Positions 14,065-26,227 are shown, counted from the first letter of the stretch. The stretch: 64,000 nucleotides of DNA from Spisula solida (GCA_947247005.1 OX365959.1:40951097-41015096), one strand, 5' to 3'. The notes: generated by a model from the letters alone, not told the origin. A program made the numbers and translations.

Positions 14065-15760
14065 AACATATTTCTCATAATGTCTGTCATGCAATCCTGT
14101 ATTTATACGTTATCACATGCTGTGATGTCCTGGGTGTTCAGTAATGATATCCCAGGTCAATGAACTGTAAATGACATGGACTCTTCTGATCATGTTTAAT
14201 TAAGCGAGAATGGTCTTATGTAATGTATACATCAATGCATTGTGCAAGGCTGAATATTAATGTACATTTACATAAATGAATATAGATCATTATATCATTC
14301 CTTTGTATATGCTGCGGAATCGTATCGACTATCAACTCAACCGTATACAGAACTTTATCAAGCGAACATCGTGTGGCTATAACCATGTTTTATTAATATG
14401 ATACGGATAAAGCAATGTCAAAATTCACGAGTGATTTAAATGCAATATGTCAAGTATATAATCGCCTTAATCCTTAATGTAATGTTGCAACTTAATACCA
14501 GACAATGTGGTAAAAATTGTATCAACCGTGAAACATGTGTCATTTATCCCTTGATTAAGTTGTTGCTCTATGGCATATGATTGCAGATTGTACACGTCCA
14601 TAACTCGACTGATACTTTCCTTCTCAACCACAACACATCCAAAGCTTGCTGGTGTCAATGTCCTATACCGTCGTGAATTTCGCTGTGATAATATACTAAT
14701 AATTTCAGTATATTTTTGTGGTAGGACAAAATCAATAACAATATATACAAGACAACCAAAATAGTTACACCACAGTACATCATTTCACACATACACAATG
14801 TATTACCTTCTCCGGAATATACTGTTTCCAAAAATGTCTCAGTAGCGGTCTAATTACATTATATGAGGTGTCAAACTAACGCGTATTGTCTTCTTATAAT
14901 ATCAATGGCTTCTGCGGCGCCGGAGACCGACATGTGTTTTAATCCGTAAATAACGTTGAATGTCATCTCGAATTACCTAGAAGTTTTATGGAATGCTTTT
15001 AAATTTGATCATATATTTACCTCACCCTTTTTTCAACAAATGTTGAAGAGGTGTTATTTTAAATGACCGGTCGAAAATATCTTACGATCATAAAATGCAT
15101 ATCAGTAAAGACTTATATAAATTAAAAATAGGAAAGTATAATATTATTTAAAATTGGAGCTAAATCAACAACTTTATTACGAATGTATTAAGTGTATGCT
15201 TTTAGTGGCCAAACTGTGTTTGTAAAGACTTTTAATGCTAATTGATGTTTTAACAATTTTATAAACTATCCGAGCGAAACTGTTTTAAACTTGCACAATG
15301 AACTTCTTAAAGTTTTGTGTGGATAGATTGAAGACGATCGAATAACCTTAAAATAACATGTTTATGATGACGCGTTTAAAGTACGCACTTGTTCAGAAAC
15401 TTATTCCCTGGGAAAACAAGATATACACTTGGAGACGCTGTACATGGTGTCGATGTTACAATAAACAATGATTACGAGGAGTAGTTGTATGTACTAGGAT
15501 CGTAAATTCCGAATTATATATTGGAAATTTCGTGACAATAATCTTTGCCCCTAGTAATAAGACGCTATCTTTTGTCGATATTCAATTATTTTGGTTCACG
15601 AATGCCACTCGATTGGCCACTAGCTATGAGATCCAATAAACCGGTTATTTTATGAGAAAATAAATCATTGTTCGTACTCTAATATAATAGTTGAGTGTTA
15701 ATTACCTAACGTTTACGGGAAAACATTGTCTTATGAGGTATTACTGCTCTTCTTATGTGC
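14065..15760. repeat. Duplicon A, copy 2
   Basis: Colinear with 1-2780 except that roughly 870 bp found near 1565-2435 are missing. A 63-codon minus-strand frame at 14467-14658 is not conserved in the first copy, which carries mostly amino-acid-changing differences and an 8-bp frameshift, so I treat the block as non-coding. Confidence 0.8.
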
Positions 15761-15839
15761 CATTACAGAATCCACCTCCCTTGCAGGCTGATAACAATAA
15801 CTTATAGGTAAAAGTGGTGTTCCTCAATAGGCTGATTGA

Positions 15840-16000
15840 GAAAGGTCTCGGAGTTGGTATTTAGTTGCATTTTCATGTTCAGTTAAGTGCTGGGCATTAG
15901 GTCGTGTGATTGTTGTTTGTCATATTCCGTATGTTTACCGTACTCGGCTGTTGCAGTCCAGTGCTGTCTTCCCTAGCCGATTTGCATTTATGTTTTTGGG
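15840..16000 (-). repeat. Mosaic 'GGCAGC' dispersed repeat, diverged copy
   Basis: On the minus strand this shares the ordered blocks seen at 32024, 45466, 51725 and 58132: a GGGAAG(A/G)CAGCACT-like start, a block containing 'gccga(g)(c/t)a', and a 'tgcccaac'-like block. It is an old, strongly diverged copy and has no coding capacity. Confidence 0.55.
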
Positions 16001-16929
16001 AACTACTGGTTTAAAGGCGTCTATACAAGTTCGTAATCAGTAAATAAGTATATTCTTTGAACTGATGTGCACTCTATTCATATACAACATTTGTGATATG
16101 ACAATAGTCGAATAAGAAAGGTACATTTTCAAATACCTACCTGCCGCAATGCAGCATATACTTAGTAATCCAATGCATGTTCTCCAAAATACAATAACAA
16201 ATCTTTTTTCGGTTCATGCATACTTGGATTACGTAATAAATATATTATATGCGATACATATGAGGCACAAAGTACACTGTTGATGTTACATGTAGCACCA
16301 ATGTACAATAATGTCGCAAATATCTTAATGAACTGTTTTAAGTATGGTCTTAACATTTTATATCAAAGTGTGCACAAGAGATTTGGCCTTTTTACTAGAG
16401 CCGAGCTTCGGCCGACTAATGATTTTAAAACATTTTTATTGCATATCAACGTCTTTGGAACACATATATGGATCATGTTTATTCTACATTATTAAATAAC
16501 TAATTTTGCTAATGCTTTAATGTATCCAATACATCCTTCATAACTACGGTCAAACAGCATGATGGTCAGTGGGTTGAAAATGCGATTTTACAGAAATGCT
16601 ATTTTAACGTCAATTGGCCATGCTTTCAACGTGACATCTATATAGGAATGATATAATTGTTCAAAGTAGATATTTGAATAAACACGGCGTTCCCTTCAAA
16701 CTAGACTGACTATGACAAAACAGTTTTATTCCCCTATCGTAAGTTTTTTTTGCGATTTTGTTAATGCATTCGGTGTTTGGACATAATATAAATTTACGAC
16801 CTCTCCCAAAAAGGCCTTGGCAATGTAATGCTGACCTGTTGTTGTTAGCACTTTACCACTCAGACATATCATCAGAAAACTCAATTGAATAAGGAATTCC
16901 CATGGCCGCTTTATTGAATACAAATGCCC
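16001..16929. other. Intergenic, nothing recognised
   Basis: Two overlapping short frames on opposite strands (about 16160-16495) and another at 16726-16950 have no domain, splice or codon support. No repeat was identified by eye. Confidence 0.5.
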
Positions 16930-19500
16930 AGTGTTACACCACACCCTCATAAAATGGACAATTGTGGAGTTTTTGATGACCGTCTTGTTCTGAAAATAGA
17001 CTAAAACGTTTTATCTTCATCTCATGTTGACAATACAATGTTACCGAAAGGTCGTAAATGCTCGAATGTACTACTACATGCGTATATATTTTAGCTATCA
17101 CAGCATTCTATGACTAGAATTGTTTCTAATTTTAATTTAAATAATACATTCAAACAAATAACAGAAAAGCACTAATTAACCTCATAAACATATACAGAAT
17201 GTATACACGAAACGAATTGGGCATAGCAACAACAAGTCAATCCGAAAAATGGTAATGCTACCAAACTGACTAAATGAAATATGATCCCTCTTTTCTCAGT
17301 GTTACTTGCTAGTAACACGTAATTGTATGGTCATATGCCGTGTTGTTTATGAGCTGTCGTAACTTTCCTTAAGGCTGTTGTTCACATTTTTCCAGGAAGT
17401 ACAGTAATCAATTCTGACACAAAATATGACGAAAACACTAGGGTACTGCTTTATCAAAGCACTTACGAAAATCTTAAACTTACGATCAGATTTAAATTCT
17501 TTATGCTTCTGTTACAAACGCAACGTGTGGTAAATGGAGCTGCTGTACCTATAAATTAAGAGGCCATATTTGTACCTAATTTGCAGTTGTTAAATGATTA
17601 TAAACATTACTATTTCCGTAAGTCCTTTGATAAAACAGTACCTAGGTCATTGAACTCGTTTTCCGAATAATCAGGCCTGTTTGAAGTGTGCATGCATTTA
17701 TTGTTTGTAATAATTTTGAAATAAGAAAATTGGTGAGGTTCAAATATGACATTTTTTATATGATATCGTGAATTTAGATAATAAAGTATGTTTGGCCACA
17801 CATGGTAATTTTGGTCAATATATATATTGCTCTTTTACCACCACCCACTACCTTTTTATGCAGCAAAACAGCACCCAAGTAAAATCTTTTTTTCAATTGT
17901 TTAACTTCTTGAAATATTTAGTTAAGCAAGTTTAGTGAAATAGATTTTCACAAATTTTGTTTTTATTTTGGTTGATTAATACGGCAATTGTCATTGAATT
18001 GTTCGTCAGATAAGGGATATAATAAAAAATACATTACAGTCTGTATGTTTTTATAACTGAACAGAAACATGTCATGTGTGGGTACATATATACAGTGCCC
18101 ACCAAAAATAAGTATACAATAAATAATTGTGGCAAAATTAAACTTGGTTAAATTATTCAATATATGTTTATCCGACGGTCATAATTATACTAATTTCTGA
18201 AACTACAGTTATGAAATGAGTCAAAATAGAGATAAAAACAAAAATGAAGATGTTCGGAACTAAAATAACCATGTGATCAAAAAGGCTGAATTTTCCATCT
18301 TTTTGTGACAAAGTTACCATTCAAGAGGGACAAAGAAACTTTAGATTTTGCACCTAGGGTACAAATTAATGTATGACCTTTCCATTTGATAAACAAAAGT
18401 ATTCATTTTCTTCAAATCTATTGTTGCTGTACTGTTCTCATATAGTATTATTACAGACAAGTAAGTGGGCAAATAACATCTGTATACTTATTATTGGTGG
18501 GCAGTGTATATGCGATACAATTGTAATAGTTTCTCTACTCAGTGAGGTATCAACCACAAAACAAACAAATATCGTCTATATATTGCTATTGATGCCAAAA
18601 GATAATTCTTTGTTATTGTATGTATGTGTTTTCGTGATAATTACATGTACACGTTCCACGAATTTTGTTTTAAACAGAATATTTATGTGATTCAAAGATC
18701 CGGATGCGCTACCCTAGATATTTCCGAATAGACTCCAGAATTCCTTCATGTTCAATGTGTTAACACCAATATACAGCTACATGCAACACGTCTTTTTAAG
18801 CAGACTTGCAATGTCACAAATACAGATCATACATTAATTCGACCAGTCGAAACATCTGTTAACTGGAAAATATAAGAAACTCCTCGTCTAGGTATATGTC
18901 GGTCAAGGACATCAGACCAATCGAAATATTACTTTCACACAATGGTATATCCTTTTACGAAATGCCATCAATACTAGAAAAATAAAATGTCTGAGTGTCA
19001 TTTTAGCGAGCCATAATGAACCAACTATTAGCAATGCACACTGCACCTAATCTAAATTTACAATGAGAAAATTAAAAGCCTTCTATCTTCTAAACGGATC
19101 TGCTCAAAATATTATGTCTAGACATTGGAACATGTGAATTTGATTATTTGAATGTATTGCATTAAACCTTACGGCGACAATGTCCTACGATGATCGATAA
19201 TTCGTCATGGACAATTTTACTGGCGATGGTACTACTCTGTTGTTGCATGAATTGACCAAAATAAATAATACGCTACTGAATTTACAATAAACATTGAAAC
19301 TGGTAAATGGAATTGAAACACATAATACCCAAATGTGTGTGTTTTAAACGTATTGAGTATATTCATGCGAAATAACATCCAATTCCGAGTTACAGACGAC
19401 TTTTGTCGAAAAGGGTACATTCCACCCTAATGTTCAAAAACAGTTATCAAGAGCTCATAGTTAATCATATCATCCGGAATACATGCAATCAATTAAGGCC
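16930..19500. repeat. Duplicon D upstream of defensin 1 (paralogous to 28190-30020)
   Basis: Long ordered matches link 16930-17960 to 28190-29040 and 18790-19480 to 29150-30020. The block sits just 5' of defensin 1, and its partner sits just 5' of defensin 3, so the amplified unit is much larger than the defensin genes. A 414-bp MITE interrupts this copy. No gene was recognised. Confidence 0.75.
18093..18506. mobile_element. Tc1/mariner-type MITE with 25-bp TIRs
   Basis: The left end (18093-18117) and the reverse complement of the right end (18482-18506) match at 23 of 25 positions, sharing the core GCCCACCAA(A/T)AATAAGTATA. TA dinucleotides at 18091-18092 and 18507-18508 are the target duplication. 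The related duplicon at 2880-2912 lacks the element, which confirms insertion. At 414 bp with no transposase frame it is non-autonomous. Assignment to Tc1/mariner rests on the TA target and the CAGTG-type terminus. Confidence 0.88.
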
Positions 19501-19609
19501 TTTTCATATCTAACTGGATATCTAGACATCAGCGTGTGATTATACTTCCAAATTATCTATCTATATTGCTATTCCAAAGGAAGACGTTTTTGTGATAATA
19601 GGCTTCGAC

Positions 19610-19975
19610 TGGATCATCCGGCTTGCTGGGGCGTTAAGTATTTTTAATTGCTGAAACTAGGTCATTCAGCTGAAACTTTGATATTTAACCTTTTGATACT
19701 GTTACAATGTATTTGTCAACTTGATAGGCCTGTTGACAGCTACAACTAGGTGTTTCAGCCATTGTACTGTTTGAACTGGGTCATTTAGCTTGAGCATTCA
19801 GGTTTTTTATTGCTGAAACTAGTTCATTTAGCTTTTCGAGAGCTTGAACTTGGGCGGATCATTTACCTGTTCAGTTGGACATTGTGCCTTGTATGTTTTT
19901 TATGTTTTCTGTGCTCGAATGGTTAAAGTGGGTGCTGCCTTCCCTGTCTGATTTAGTATTATCTTTTTGGACATG
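19610..19975 (-). repeat. Mosaic 'GGCAGC' dispersed repeat with repeated tail units
   Basis: The minus-strand copy begins near 19970 with GACAGGGAAGGCAGCACCCA, continues through the 'gagcacagaaaacataaaaa' and 'tacaaggcacaatgtccaac' blocks, and ends in several copies of a short unit like 'gctgaatgacctagtttcag'. The same order of blocks recurs elsewhere in the window. Confidence 0.75.
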
Positions 19976-20145
19976 GATTTGGTATGAAACCGCATTCACC
20001 TGATGACCATAATTGCGCGTGTGAATGAAATACCTTTCGCGTAAACTGTGTGTACTGTTTGAAAATTACTTGCTAGTATAGTTTAATGGTTTATTTGTAC
20101 GCATAGTTTGTGAACTGAAACAGTTTCGGTTGAAAAATGTGAAGC

Positions 20146-20274
20146 ATGACGCCTCGAGCATCTGAACATTATTGGTGCCTCTTTTATTTCGTCTTTGGTA
20201 AGGCGCGGCTTTGAATCGAGCCCGGGAGCTCCCAGACTCGAAGCGGACGTACTTCAACTAAGCTATCCAGGCGA
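20146..20274 (-). mobile_element. tRNA-derived SINE upstream of defensin 1
   Basis: On the minus strand the element starts near 20274 with an A-box TAGCTTAGTTG and a B-box-like GGCTCGATTCAAAGC. A body follows that ends in a conserved 'ccaataatgttcaga'-like stretch. The same SINE sits at the same place, about 380-460 bp before the ATG, in front of all three defensin genes (24231-24368, 30571-30712), so it was there before the duplication. It lacks paired tRNA stems. Confidence 0.8.
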
Positions 20275-20458
20275 TTCTACACCAAATCGAATTCTGATAT
20301 CTTTATTTGACATCATTTCAATAGTGCATCATTAGACCATAATTAAGATTGCTATTTAATATAATTGTCAAATGAGTTTCCTCGTAAAATAAAGTATCTG
20401 TTTTCTTTAATTAATAAATTAGGTAAATATAGCAAAATTGACCAATTTTAGCCATCAT

Positions 20459-20602
20459 TGAGATAAGACATGATTTTCTGCGTGATCAAACAAGGAAAGA
20501 GACAGAAAGAAAATTCTAATGGAGATGTTTAGTTTTATTTCCTCCTTCCGTGAACATTGAGACATATGTTCTGATAAGAGTACTGTAGGAGATACTATAT
20601 AA
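20459..20602 (+). promoter_or_regulatory. Defensin 1 promoter
   Basis: A TATA box (TATATAA, 20596-20602) lies 77 bp before the ATG, and an initiator-like TCATTG near 20628 would place transcription start about 30 bp downstream. GATA motifs occur in AGATAAG (20461) and TGATAAG (20572-20578), and an ETS-like TTTCCTCCTTCCG lies around 20538. All but the ETS-like box are shared with the other two defensin copies. Regulation by GATA factors is known for insect defence genes; here it is an inference. Confidence 0.7.
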
Positions 20603-20672
20603 GTACCAAGCTTGAGCCGTACCATATCATTGCTCAACACTATACTGAAAACCCTCGTAAACATCGTTAACA

Positions 20673-21566
20673 ATGAAGTTCAATTCAGCTCTCGCTTTAC
20701 TGGTTGTCATGGTTACTTGTAAGTACAGAATTTTTTTTTTATTGCGGCATTTGCATGTGATTTCTTTTCATAAAAAAATAATATTTTAAATACTTTTGTA
20801 GATGATATTTCATTAGAACAATCTACTCGCTTGTGTTTATGCATTGGTCCAAGTAGCGGGTATTACATAAACAGTAACAACGCTCTTGTGAACAGTCAAT
20901 GTACTTTAAAGTTACGGGTATATTCTGTTATGCTAGTTGCACAACACCACAGATGAATCACAATGGCTGGGCATTGGTTCTGCTACTGTAATGCCACGGC
21001 TGTGGACCAATGTCAAATGCGTTGTACTTTAACCCTCAGTCTGGTTCAAATCTCGGTTGTGACAAATCACATCCCAACATTTGGCATATACGTCGATTTT
21101 CATCGACAAATGGAAACGTTGCCGGCTACTTATGGGTTAGTGTCTGAGTTCGCATCCCGTATTTGTCAATTTTCATCAATACGTCGAGATGTTGCCGGCT
21201 CCTTTTAGAAAACAATAGTTGGTACAGTTAGGATATAATCTAGAAAAACTGGTTAGATGATTGGGTCACCGTATGTAATTGCAAAATCATTTTACCCCCA
21301 AAAAACAAACGCACAAAATTACCAGAGGTGCGGTGACTAATGTTGCTGCTGTGTGCTTTCAATAAGTATACATTTAAACACTAGTGAGTCATTATTTAGG
21401 CATGGTAGTGGTAAATGCCGGATTTGGATGCCCGGGGGACGAGTATGAATGTGATCATCATTGTCGAGGTATACATTGTCGAGCTGGATATTGCGATGCA
21501 GCTACTCTCTGGCTACGGTGTACATGTGTAGATTGTTCTCATGGAAAGAGGCTAGTGCTCGGATAA
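20673..21566 (+). CDS. Defensin 1, eight-cysteine CS-alpha-beta peptide
   Basis: A secreted antimicrobial-type peptide of invertebrate defensin class. The coding parts are 20673-20718 and 21400-21566, joined by a phase-1 GT-AG intron (donor GTAAGT). The 70-aa precursor starts MKFNSALALLVVMVT, and a signal peptide of about 22 residues should be cut before GFGCPGDEYEC. The mature part has cysteine spacing C-X6-C-X3-C-X4-C-X4-C-X8-C-X1-C-X2-C, containing the CXXXC and CXC pair of the fold and a GYC gamma-core. Mussel defensin MGD-1 has the same cysteine count with slightly different loops. The C-terminus reads SHGKRLVLG, where GKR could direct trimming and amidation. Unlike cationic defensins, the mature part is about neutral to acidic and rich in histidine. 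The ATG is fixed by the exon and by matching starts in the two paralogues. A third, untranslated exon follows at 22369. Confidence 0.93.
20975..21207 (+). mobile_element. Dimeric SINE-like repeat in defensin 1 intron 1
   Basis: Two related segments of about 100 bp follow each other, each with a B-box-like GGTTC(A/G)AATC(T/C)C element and ending in GTTGCCGGCT. The same dimer lies in intron 1 of defensin 3 (31330-31600), where the second B-box GGTTCGAATCC is intact. Defensin 2 lacks it. Confidence 0.7.
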
Positions 21567-21911
21567 GTTTGTAAGTTTCTTTTTAAGTCGAAGTGTTCCT
21601 CTGACAACATTTCTAAGAATAGACTTGTATTGCCCGGGTCAAATGGAATGTTTCATTATAATATAATCATTGAGATAAATTGTATGATGTTGCTACTAAT
21701 GACACAAATCACCCATTGTTGTAAGCGGAAGCCATGAGTTAAAATCCCGGAAAGCCCGAGGTGCTTTTTCTTGATCTGATGTTACGGTTTTTTGTTTTTG
21801 TTTTTTGTCCATCTACCTTTGAATTTTATATGAGGTTAAGTCCTATTATTATTAGTCCAGTAAGTCCTACGTATGGCGCAACACTTCACATATATATGCT
21901 GGAACAAGTGT

Positions 21912-22075
21912 ATTCAGGTTTTTGACAGCTGGGACTTGGGCAGTACATTTTCTCGTTCGGTTATGTGTTGGGCATTGTGCCTTGTAATGGTGGTAAATAA
22001 TTTTTATGTTTTTATGTTTTCTGTGTTCGGCTTGTTAACTTGAGTGCTGCCTTCCCTGTCCGACTTTATATTATT
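21912..22075 (-). repeat. Mosaic 'GGCAGC' dispersed repeat in defensin 1 3'-UTR intron
   Basis: On the minus strand it starts near 22072 with GTCGGACAGGGAAGGCAGCA, then carries the 'gaacacagaaaacataaaaa' and 'acaatgcccaac' blocks. It is in the second intron of defensin 1, where defensin 3 carries a copy in the opposite orientation (32024-32290). Confidence 0.8.
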
Positions 22076-22227
22076 TTTCTGCTGTAGAATGTTTCGGCGA
22101 TATCAACACTAAATAAAGATTATACAGATAGTTACCAAACACAACGGCTATCGTAACCTCGAACATAAATGCATGTGGCAGCTGCCGTCGTAGGACGGAT
22201 ACAAATAATGCGCATTGACATAATATA

Positions 22228-22260
22228 TACGAGGGGTGTTCGGAAAGGGTCTGGAAAAGT
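22228..22260 (+). mobile_element. Mariner-like end remnant
   Basis: TACGAGGGGTGTTCGGAAAG resembles the terminal repeat of the mariner-like element at 11541 and of mariner elements generally. No partner end was found nearby. Diverged versions sit at the equivalent place in defensins 2 (about 26747) and 3 (about 32779), so the remnant predates the duplication. Confidence 0.4.
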
Positions 22261-22368
22261 GCCGTGATATTTTTGTTTTGTTGATATGTTTCTATTACAT
22301 TTTCTACATGTGAATATTTGAGTATGTACTCATATATAAATTACCAATTGCATTTTCTATCGTTTCAG

Positions 22369-22460
22369 GAAGAGGTTTAATGAAGACTGAACGATTTTGT
22401 TTCGGTCGAATTTCATGATTTATGTATTACTGCAATAAAAGTCCTTTTTTACATATATCA
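22369..22460 (+). other. Defensin 1 exon 3, 3' UTR with poly(A) signal
   Basis: A pyrimidine-rich acceptor (TTTCTATCGTTTCAG) ends at 22368, and an AATAAA signal lies at 22434-22439. The donor is GTAAGT at 21571, four bases after the stop codon. The exon is conserved at 26866 and 32921 behind the two other defensins. The end is estimated at 15-20 bases past the signal. Confidence 0.75.
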
Positions 22461-22950
22461 CATTGTCTTCATTCTTTTGAGGCATCCATAACAATAAGTA
22501 TTAAGATGTGACAGTAGGTACCTACCTACATACATGTATGTACATTATGATAACGGACACTGAATATGCCTTTGAAAGTATCTAGTCTACAAAGTTCACA
22601 AATACATCGTCCGCGAATTTGGTTCCAATGCGATCTTATATAAACATATACATCAAATGTGAAACAACTGATGATTTAACACTGAAATATGATTGTCACT
22701 TTTACTTGTGAAGAACAACTCACCTTTTTTAAACTCATTTGTCAGTACTTGACCGTTTAAAAATAATGTCACGTAAATATGACACGCTGATAAGATCTAG
22801 TTCACCCTAGACTTTAGACAACTACGAACCAATATGGTATATAATCTGCTCATTGTGCCCTGACTGTGGTCAATTTCCTTGACACATCACCAGGGTTTAT
22901 AAGGAAGGGTCATAGTTGGAACTATAAGATGATATGTTATAAACCAATAG

Positions 22951-23045
22951 TTTGTACCTAAAGTGGTATTAGAACTTAAACTGAACGACGACATCGCGTA
23001 GCAATGCAATGTATGTACGCATTAGACCACTTTGCTATCGCACAA
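22951..23045 (-). mobile_element. tRNA-derived SINE remnant downstream of defensin 1
   Basis: The minus-strand start near 23045 has an A-box-like TAGCAAAGTGG, and the far end a decayed B box. Its orthologue at 33911-33996 behind defensin 3 keeps TAGCTGAGTGG and AGTTCGAATCAC, with flanking sequence also shared ('gtttcgcaaata'). Confidence 0.6.
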
Positions 23046-24140
23046 CTCCATGAGGTTTCGCAAATAACCAGTACTAATGTCATTTGAACACACCACACCA
23101 ATAATCTGCTAGAATAAAGCTGCATATCTTTGAGTAGACAGCAATCTTACATTTGAATGTTAAACAATTTTAGAACCATTTTGTTTGATATGTCAAGTGC
23201 GAAATAATGTTAAACCTAAAAACTACAAAGAATGCATTTGCGACGGTATATAATTTGTGTTGGCGTCTGCGCATTTTTCTACCAATCCACAATCGAGCGA
23301 ACGGTACTAACTATAGTCCTGCATGGTACAGTTAAAATAGTAAAAATGATTTACTGCTATTTCAATGATATCTAGTCTAAGTAGAGATAATAAGGACAGT
23401 GTGATGACACCGGAATATTCACAAGTAGCAAAACGGGGGCTAGCTCTTTGTAGTATGTAATTTCACGAAACAATGGACACTACGTTAGCAAGTTGCTTGT
23501 TCCGTATAGATCAAGTGTTATGATATAAAATAGTATCACACAAATAAAAACTTCAGTTTTGTCGTAACAACCACAGACACCCGTCATGATATGCCCCATG
23601 TAGACCCTACAGGTAACCCTACCAACCCAAACTATACAACCCTTGTACATATTATATTGTTTTTATACAAATCACATCAAATAAAAGTGTGTTCAACAAA
23701 ATATATCACACAATTTCAGGTATAGTATAGGTGTGGTAAAGGTCCGTGACTAGGAGCACCAATACATACACTGGTCTTGTTTATGAAGGTCGTGAGCACG
23801 TAATTTACGCACAAGCGCCACAATCCCGGTCTTTCCCGTCAGACAAATGATTACTCATTATCATTGTATGCTGTTGAGCGCACCTAATCGTTCGTACTAT
23901 GAGTAGCGAGTCGCCAAAGTGACGAAAAAATTTTACATTGGACTCGTGGGCTGTATTATTTTTTTCTGTCCGTGATTCCCGGCACACATTAGTCTGGACG
24001 TTAATCAAATATGCTTTGTTACTACTCACCGTCAGTTGAATTCATCAGAATGAAGTATATAACACACTATGACACAATTTCCCGACAGAATCAACTCGTT
24101 CAAGTAACGTGCTGCCATTATTTTATCAATTTTATGTTGA
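23046..24140. other. Spacer between defensins 1 and 2, nothing recognised
   Basis: The first part shares words with the region after defensin 3 (about 34000-34480). The rest is AT-rich single-copy DNA with one unsupported 74-codon frame on the minus strand (23805-24029). Confidence 0.55.
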
Positions 24141-24230
24141 CCCGGAAGCACTAATTTAATAGTTTATTTGTATCGATGGTTTATATAAAAATGTCGGTTA
24201 AAAATGCGAAACCTGCCATTTTGATTTGAA

Positions 24231-24368
24231 CGACAATGTGTCGCCTCGAACATCCGGAAATTATTGGTGCACTTTTATTTCGTCTTTGATATGGCGCGGC
24301 TTTGAATCGAGCCCGGGACCTCCCGCACTCGAAGCCAACGTTCTTCCACTAAGCTTTCGAGGCAGTTC
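24231..24368 (-). mobile_element. tRNA-derived SINE upstream of defensin 2
   Basis: Same family and same position as 20146-20274 and 30571-30712. On the minus strand: A-box-like region near 24355, B-box-like GGCTCGATTCAAAGC near 24300, and the 'ccggatgttcgaggcgacac' end. Confidence 0.8.
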
Positions 24369-24476
24369 TATACCGAATCAGAAATCTGTATTTGACACAT
24401 TTTCAATAGCGCATCATTAGACCATAATTAATACATTTGGAAAATATAGCAACATTGACCCATTTTTTAACATCAT

Positions 24477-24614
24477 TGAGATAAGTCATACTTTTCTTCG
24501 TGATCAAACAACGAAACAGAATGAAGAAAACGACAATGTTTTAATGAAGATTTTGAGTTTCGTGAACATTACGACATGTGTTCTGATAAGAGAACTGTAG
24601 GATTTTCTATATAA
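24477..24614 (+). promoter_or_regulatory. Defensin 2 promoter
   Basis: TATATAA at 24608-24614 lies 78 bp before the ATG. GATA motifs are present as GAGATAAG (24478) and TGATAAG (24584-24590). Compared with copies 1 and 3, the ETS-like TCCT(C/T)CTTCC box between the two GATA motifs is deleted. Confidence 0.68.
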
Positions 24615-24685
24615 GGATCACGCTTGAGCTGTACCATATCATTGCTCAACACTCCCTACTGAAAACCCTCCCCAAACCGTAAATA

Positions 24686-25776
24686 ATGAAGTTCAATTCA
24701 GCTCTGGTTTTGCTGGTTGTCATGGCGGCGACTTGTAAGTACTAAATATGATTGTTTAATTGATAATTTTCCATATGTGTTTTATTTAAATATAGATTTA
24801 TTAAAATAAACATAATTTCGAGGAAGACATTTATTAGATAGATCTAATCATTGATCAAACATTTCATAGTGCGAGCACCTAGTACATAACTGATACCATG
24901 TCAGGAGCAATAACCATTATAAACAACACCAATGACGCTCTTGTGAACATTCAATAAATAAATAAAATAAAATGGTCAGATAATCGCGTAATTTTGGTAT
25001 ATTGCCTGTATATCCCATAAACAACCACACTGACACTTAAAAAAACTTGAGAAACTTCGGCATTTTTGTAGTTATTTAGTACTTTTACATATTAATACCC
25101 TATAGAATTAACACTACTATTACTTAAATTGCCTGAAATGTGTTTGCATTTGATGATAACGAATCGTAAAACGAACCGAATACCTCGCTGATGTTTTCGC
25201 TGTAGTTTGTTGATGTTACATTACAGTTCATTCATGTGTGAATTACATAATTCACAAAGCATGTTGGAAGGAAACTTAGCGAATTTTTTTCAAAAATAAA
25301 AAAAACCGGAGTGGGCGATATCATGAGTGGTTAAAATTGCTTATCTGCACCAAATATTTCACAAAACAACCGTGAGTGGCTTTCTATTACATCATTACTT
25401 TGCAAAATCACGATATACAAAAATTTTAGCCCAATCTGTGAGGTAGCACCTTTAAGACAACCTGGTCAAGTGAGTATGCCACCGTAACTGCACAATCGCT
25501 GAACCCCAAATAAACAAACGCACACAATTACCAGAGGTGCGGTGACTAATTTTGCTGCTGTGTGCATTCAATAAGTATACATTTACATGTAAGCACTAGT
25601 GATTCATTATTTCAGGCCTGGTTGTGGTAGATGCCGGATTTTTTGGATGCCCGTTCAAAGCGTCTCAATGTGATCAACATTGTCGAGATAATTCTTGTCG
25701 AGCTGGATATTGTGAGGCAGCAACTATGTATTTACTATGTACGTGTGTAGACTGTCTCCATCCTGTAGTCGGATAA
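24686..25776 (+). CDS. Defensin 2, divergent eight-cysteine paralogue
   Basis: Coding parts 24686-24734 and 25616-25776 are joined by a phase-1 intron (GTAAGT donor, TTATTTCAG acceptor). The 69-aa precursor starts MKFNSALVLLVVMAAT and has a signal peptide ending in VVVDA before GFFGCPFKASQC. Cysteine spacing is identical to the other copies (C-X6-C-X3-C-X4-C-X4-C-X8-C-X1-C-X2-C), with CXXXC, CXC and GYC retained. Loops differ strongly: FKASQ replaces GDEYE, and MYLL replaces LWLR. The tail is LHPVVG, without the GKR of copies 1 and 3, so C-terminal processing should differ. Exon 2 contains no in-frame ATG that would make a long single-exon frame, so the gene is easily missed by ORF calling. 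The fold is intact and all splice sites are canonical, so it is probably functional. Confidence 0.9.
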
Positions 25777-26227
25777 GTTTGTAAGTTTATAAAATTATAT
25801 AAGTCGTGGTGATTCAATGACTTTAACAAATATTCTATATGTACGCTATATTTACTGGGTGAAATGGAATGTTTAATTACAATATAATTACCGTGTTCAA
25901 TAGCAACATTTGTAGCGACTTTTGATAAAAATCAAGATATTGTAAGCGGACGCTATGAGATGAAATCCCGGTAAGCCGGATGTTACTGGTGTTTCTGTTG
26001 TGTTTTGTCTGTCTACATTTGACTTAATATAATGTTTAACTCTTATCAATATTAGTTCAGTCCTACGTAAAGCTGAACACATCACATATATAATACAATT
26101 CATTTTTCTTGTAAAAACTTTCGACGATATCACCAAAAATAATCTCTCGTAAATATTAACGATTATATGGTGTGCTCTGATAGCTATCAACGAACACGGG
26201 AATCGAAGCAACAGAATACCAGCCGCT

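Noticed and set aside
14467..14658. 63-codon minus-strand frame with a protein-like look
   Set aside because: In the paralogous copy near 400-620 the same stretch has mostly amino-acid-changing differences and an 8-bp frameshift, so there is no sign of protein constraint.
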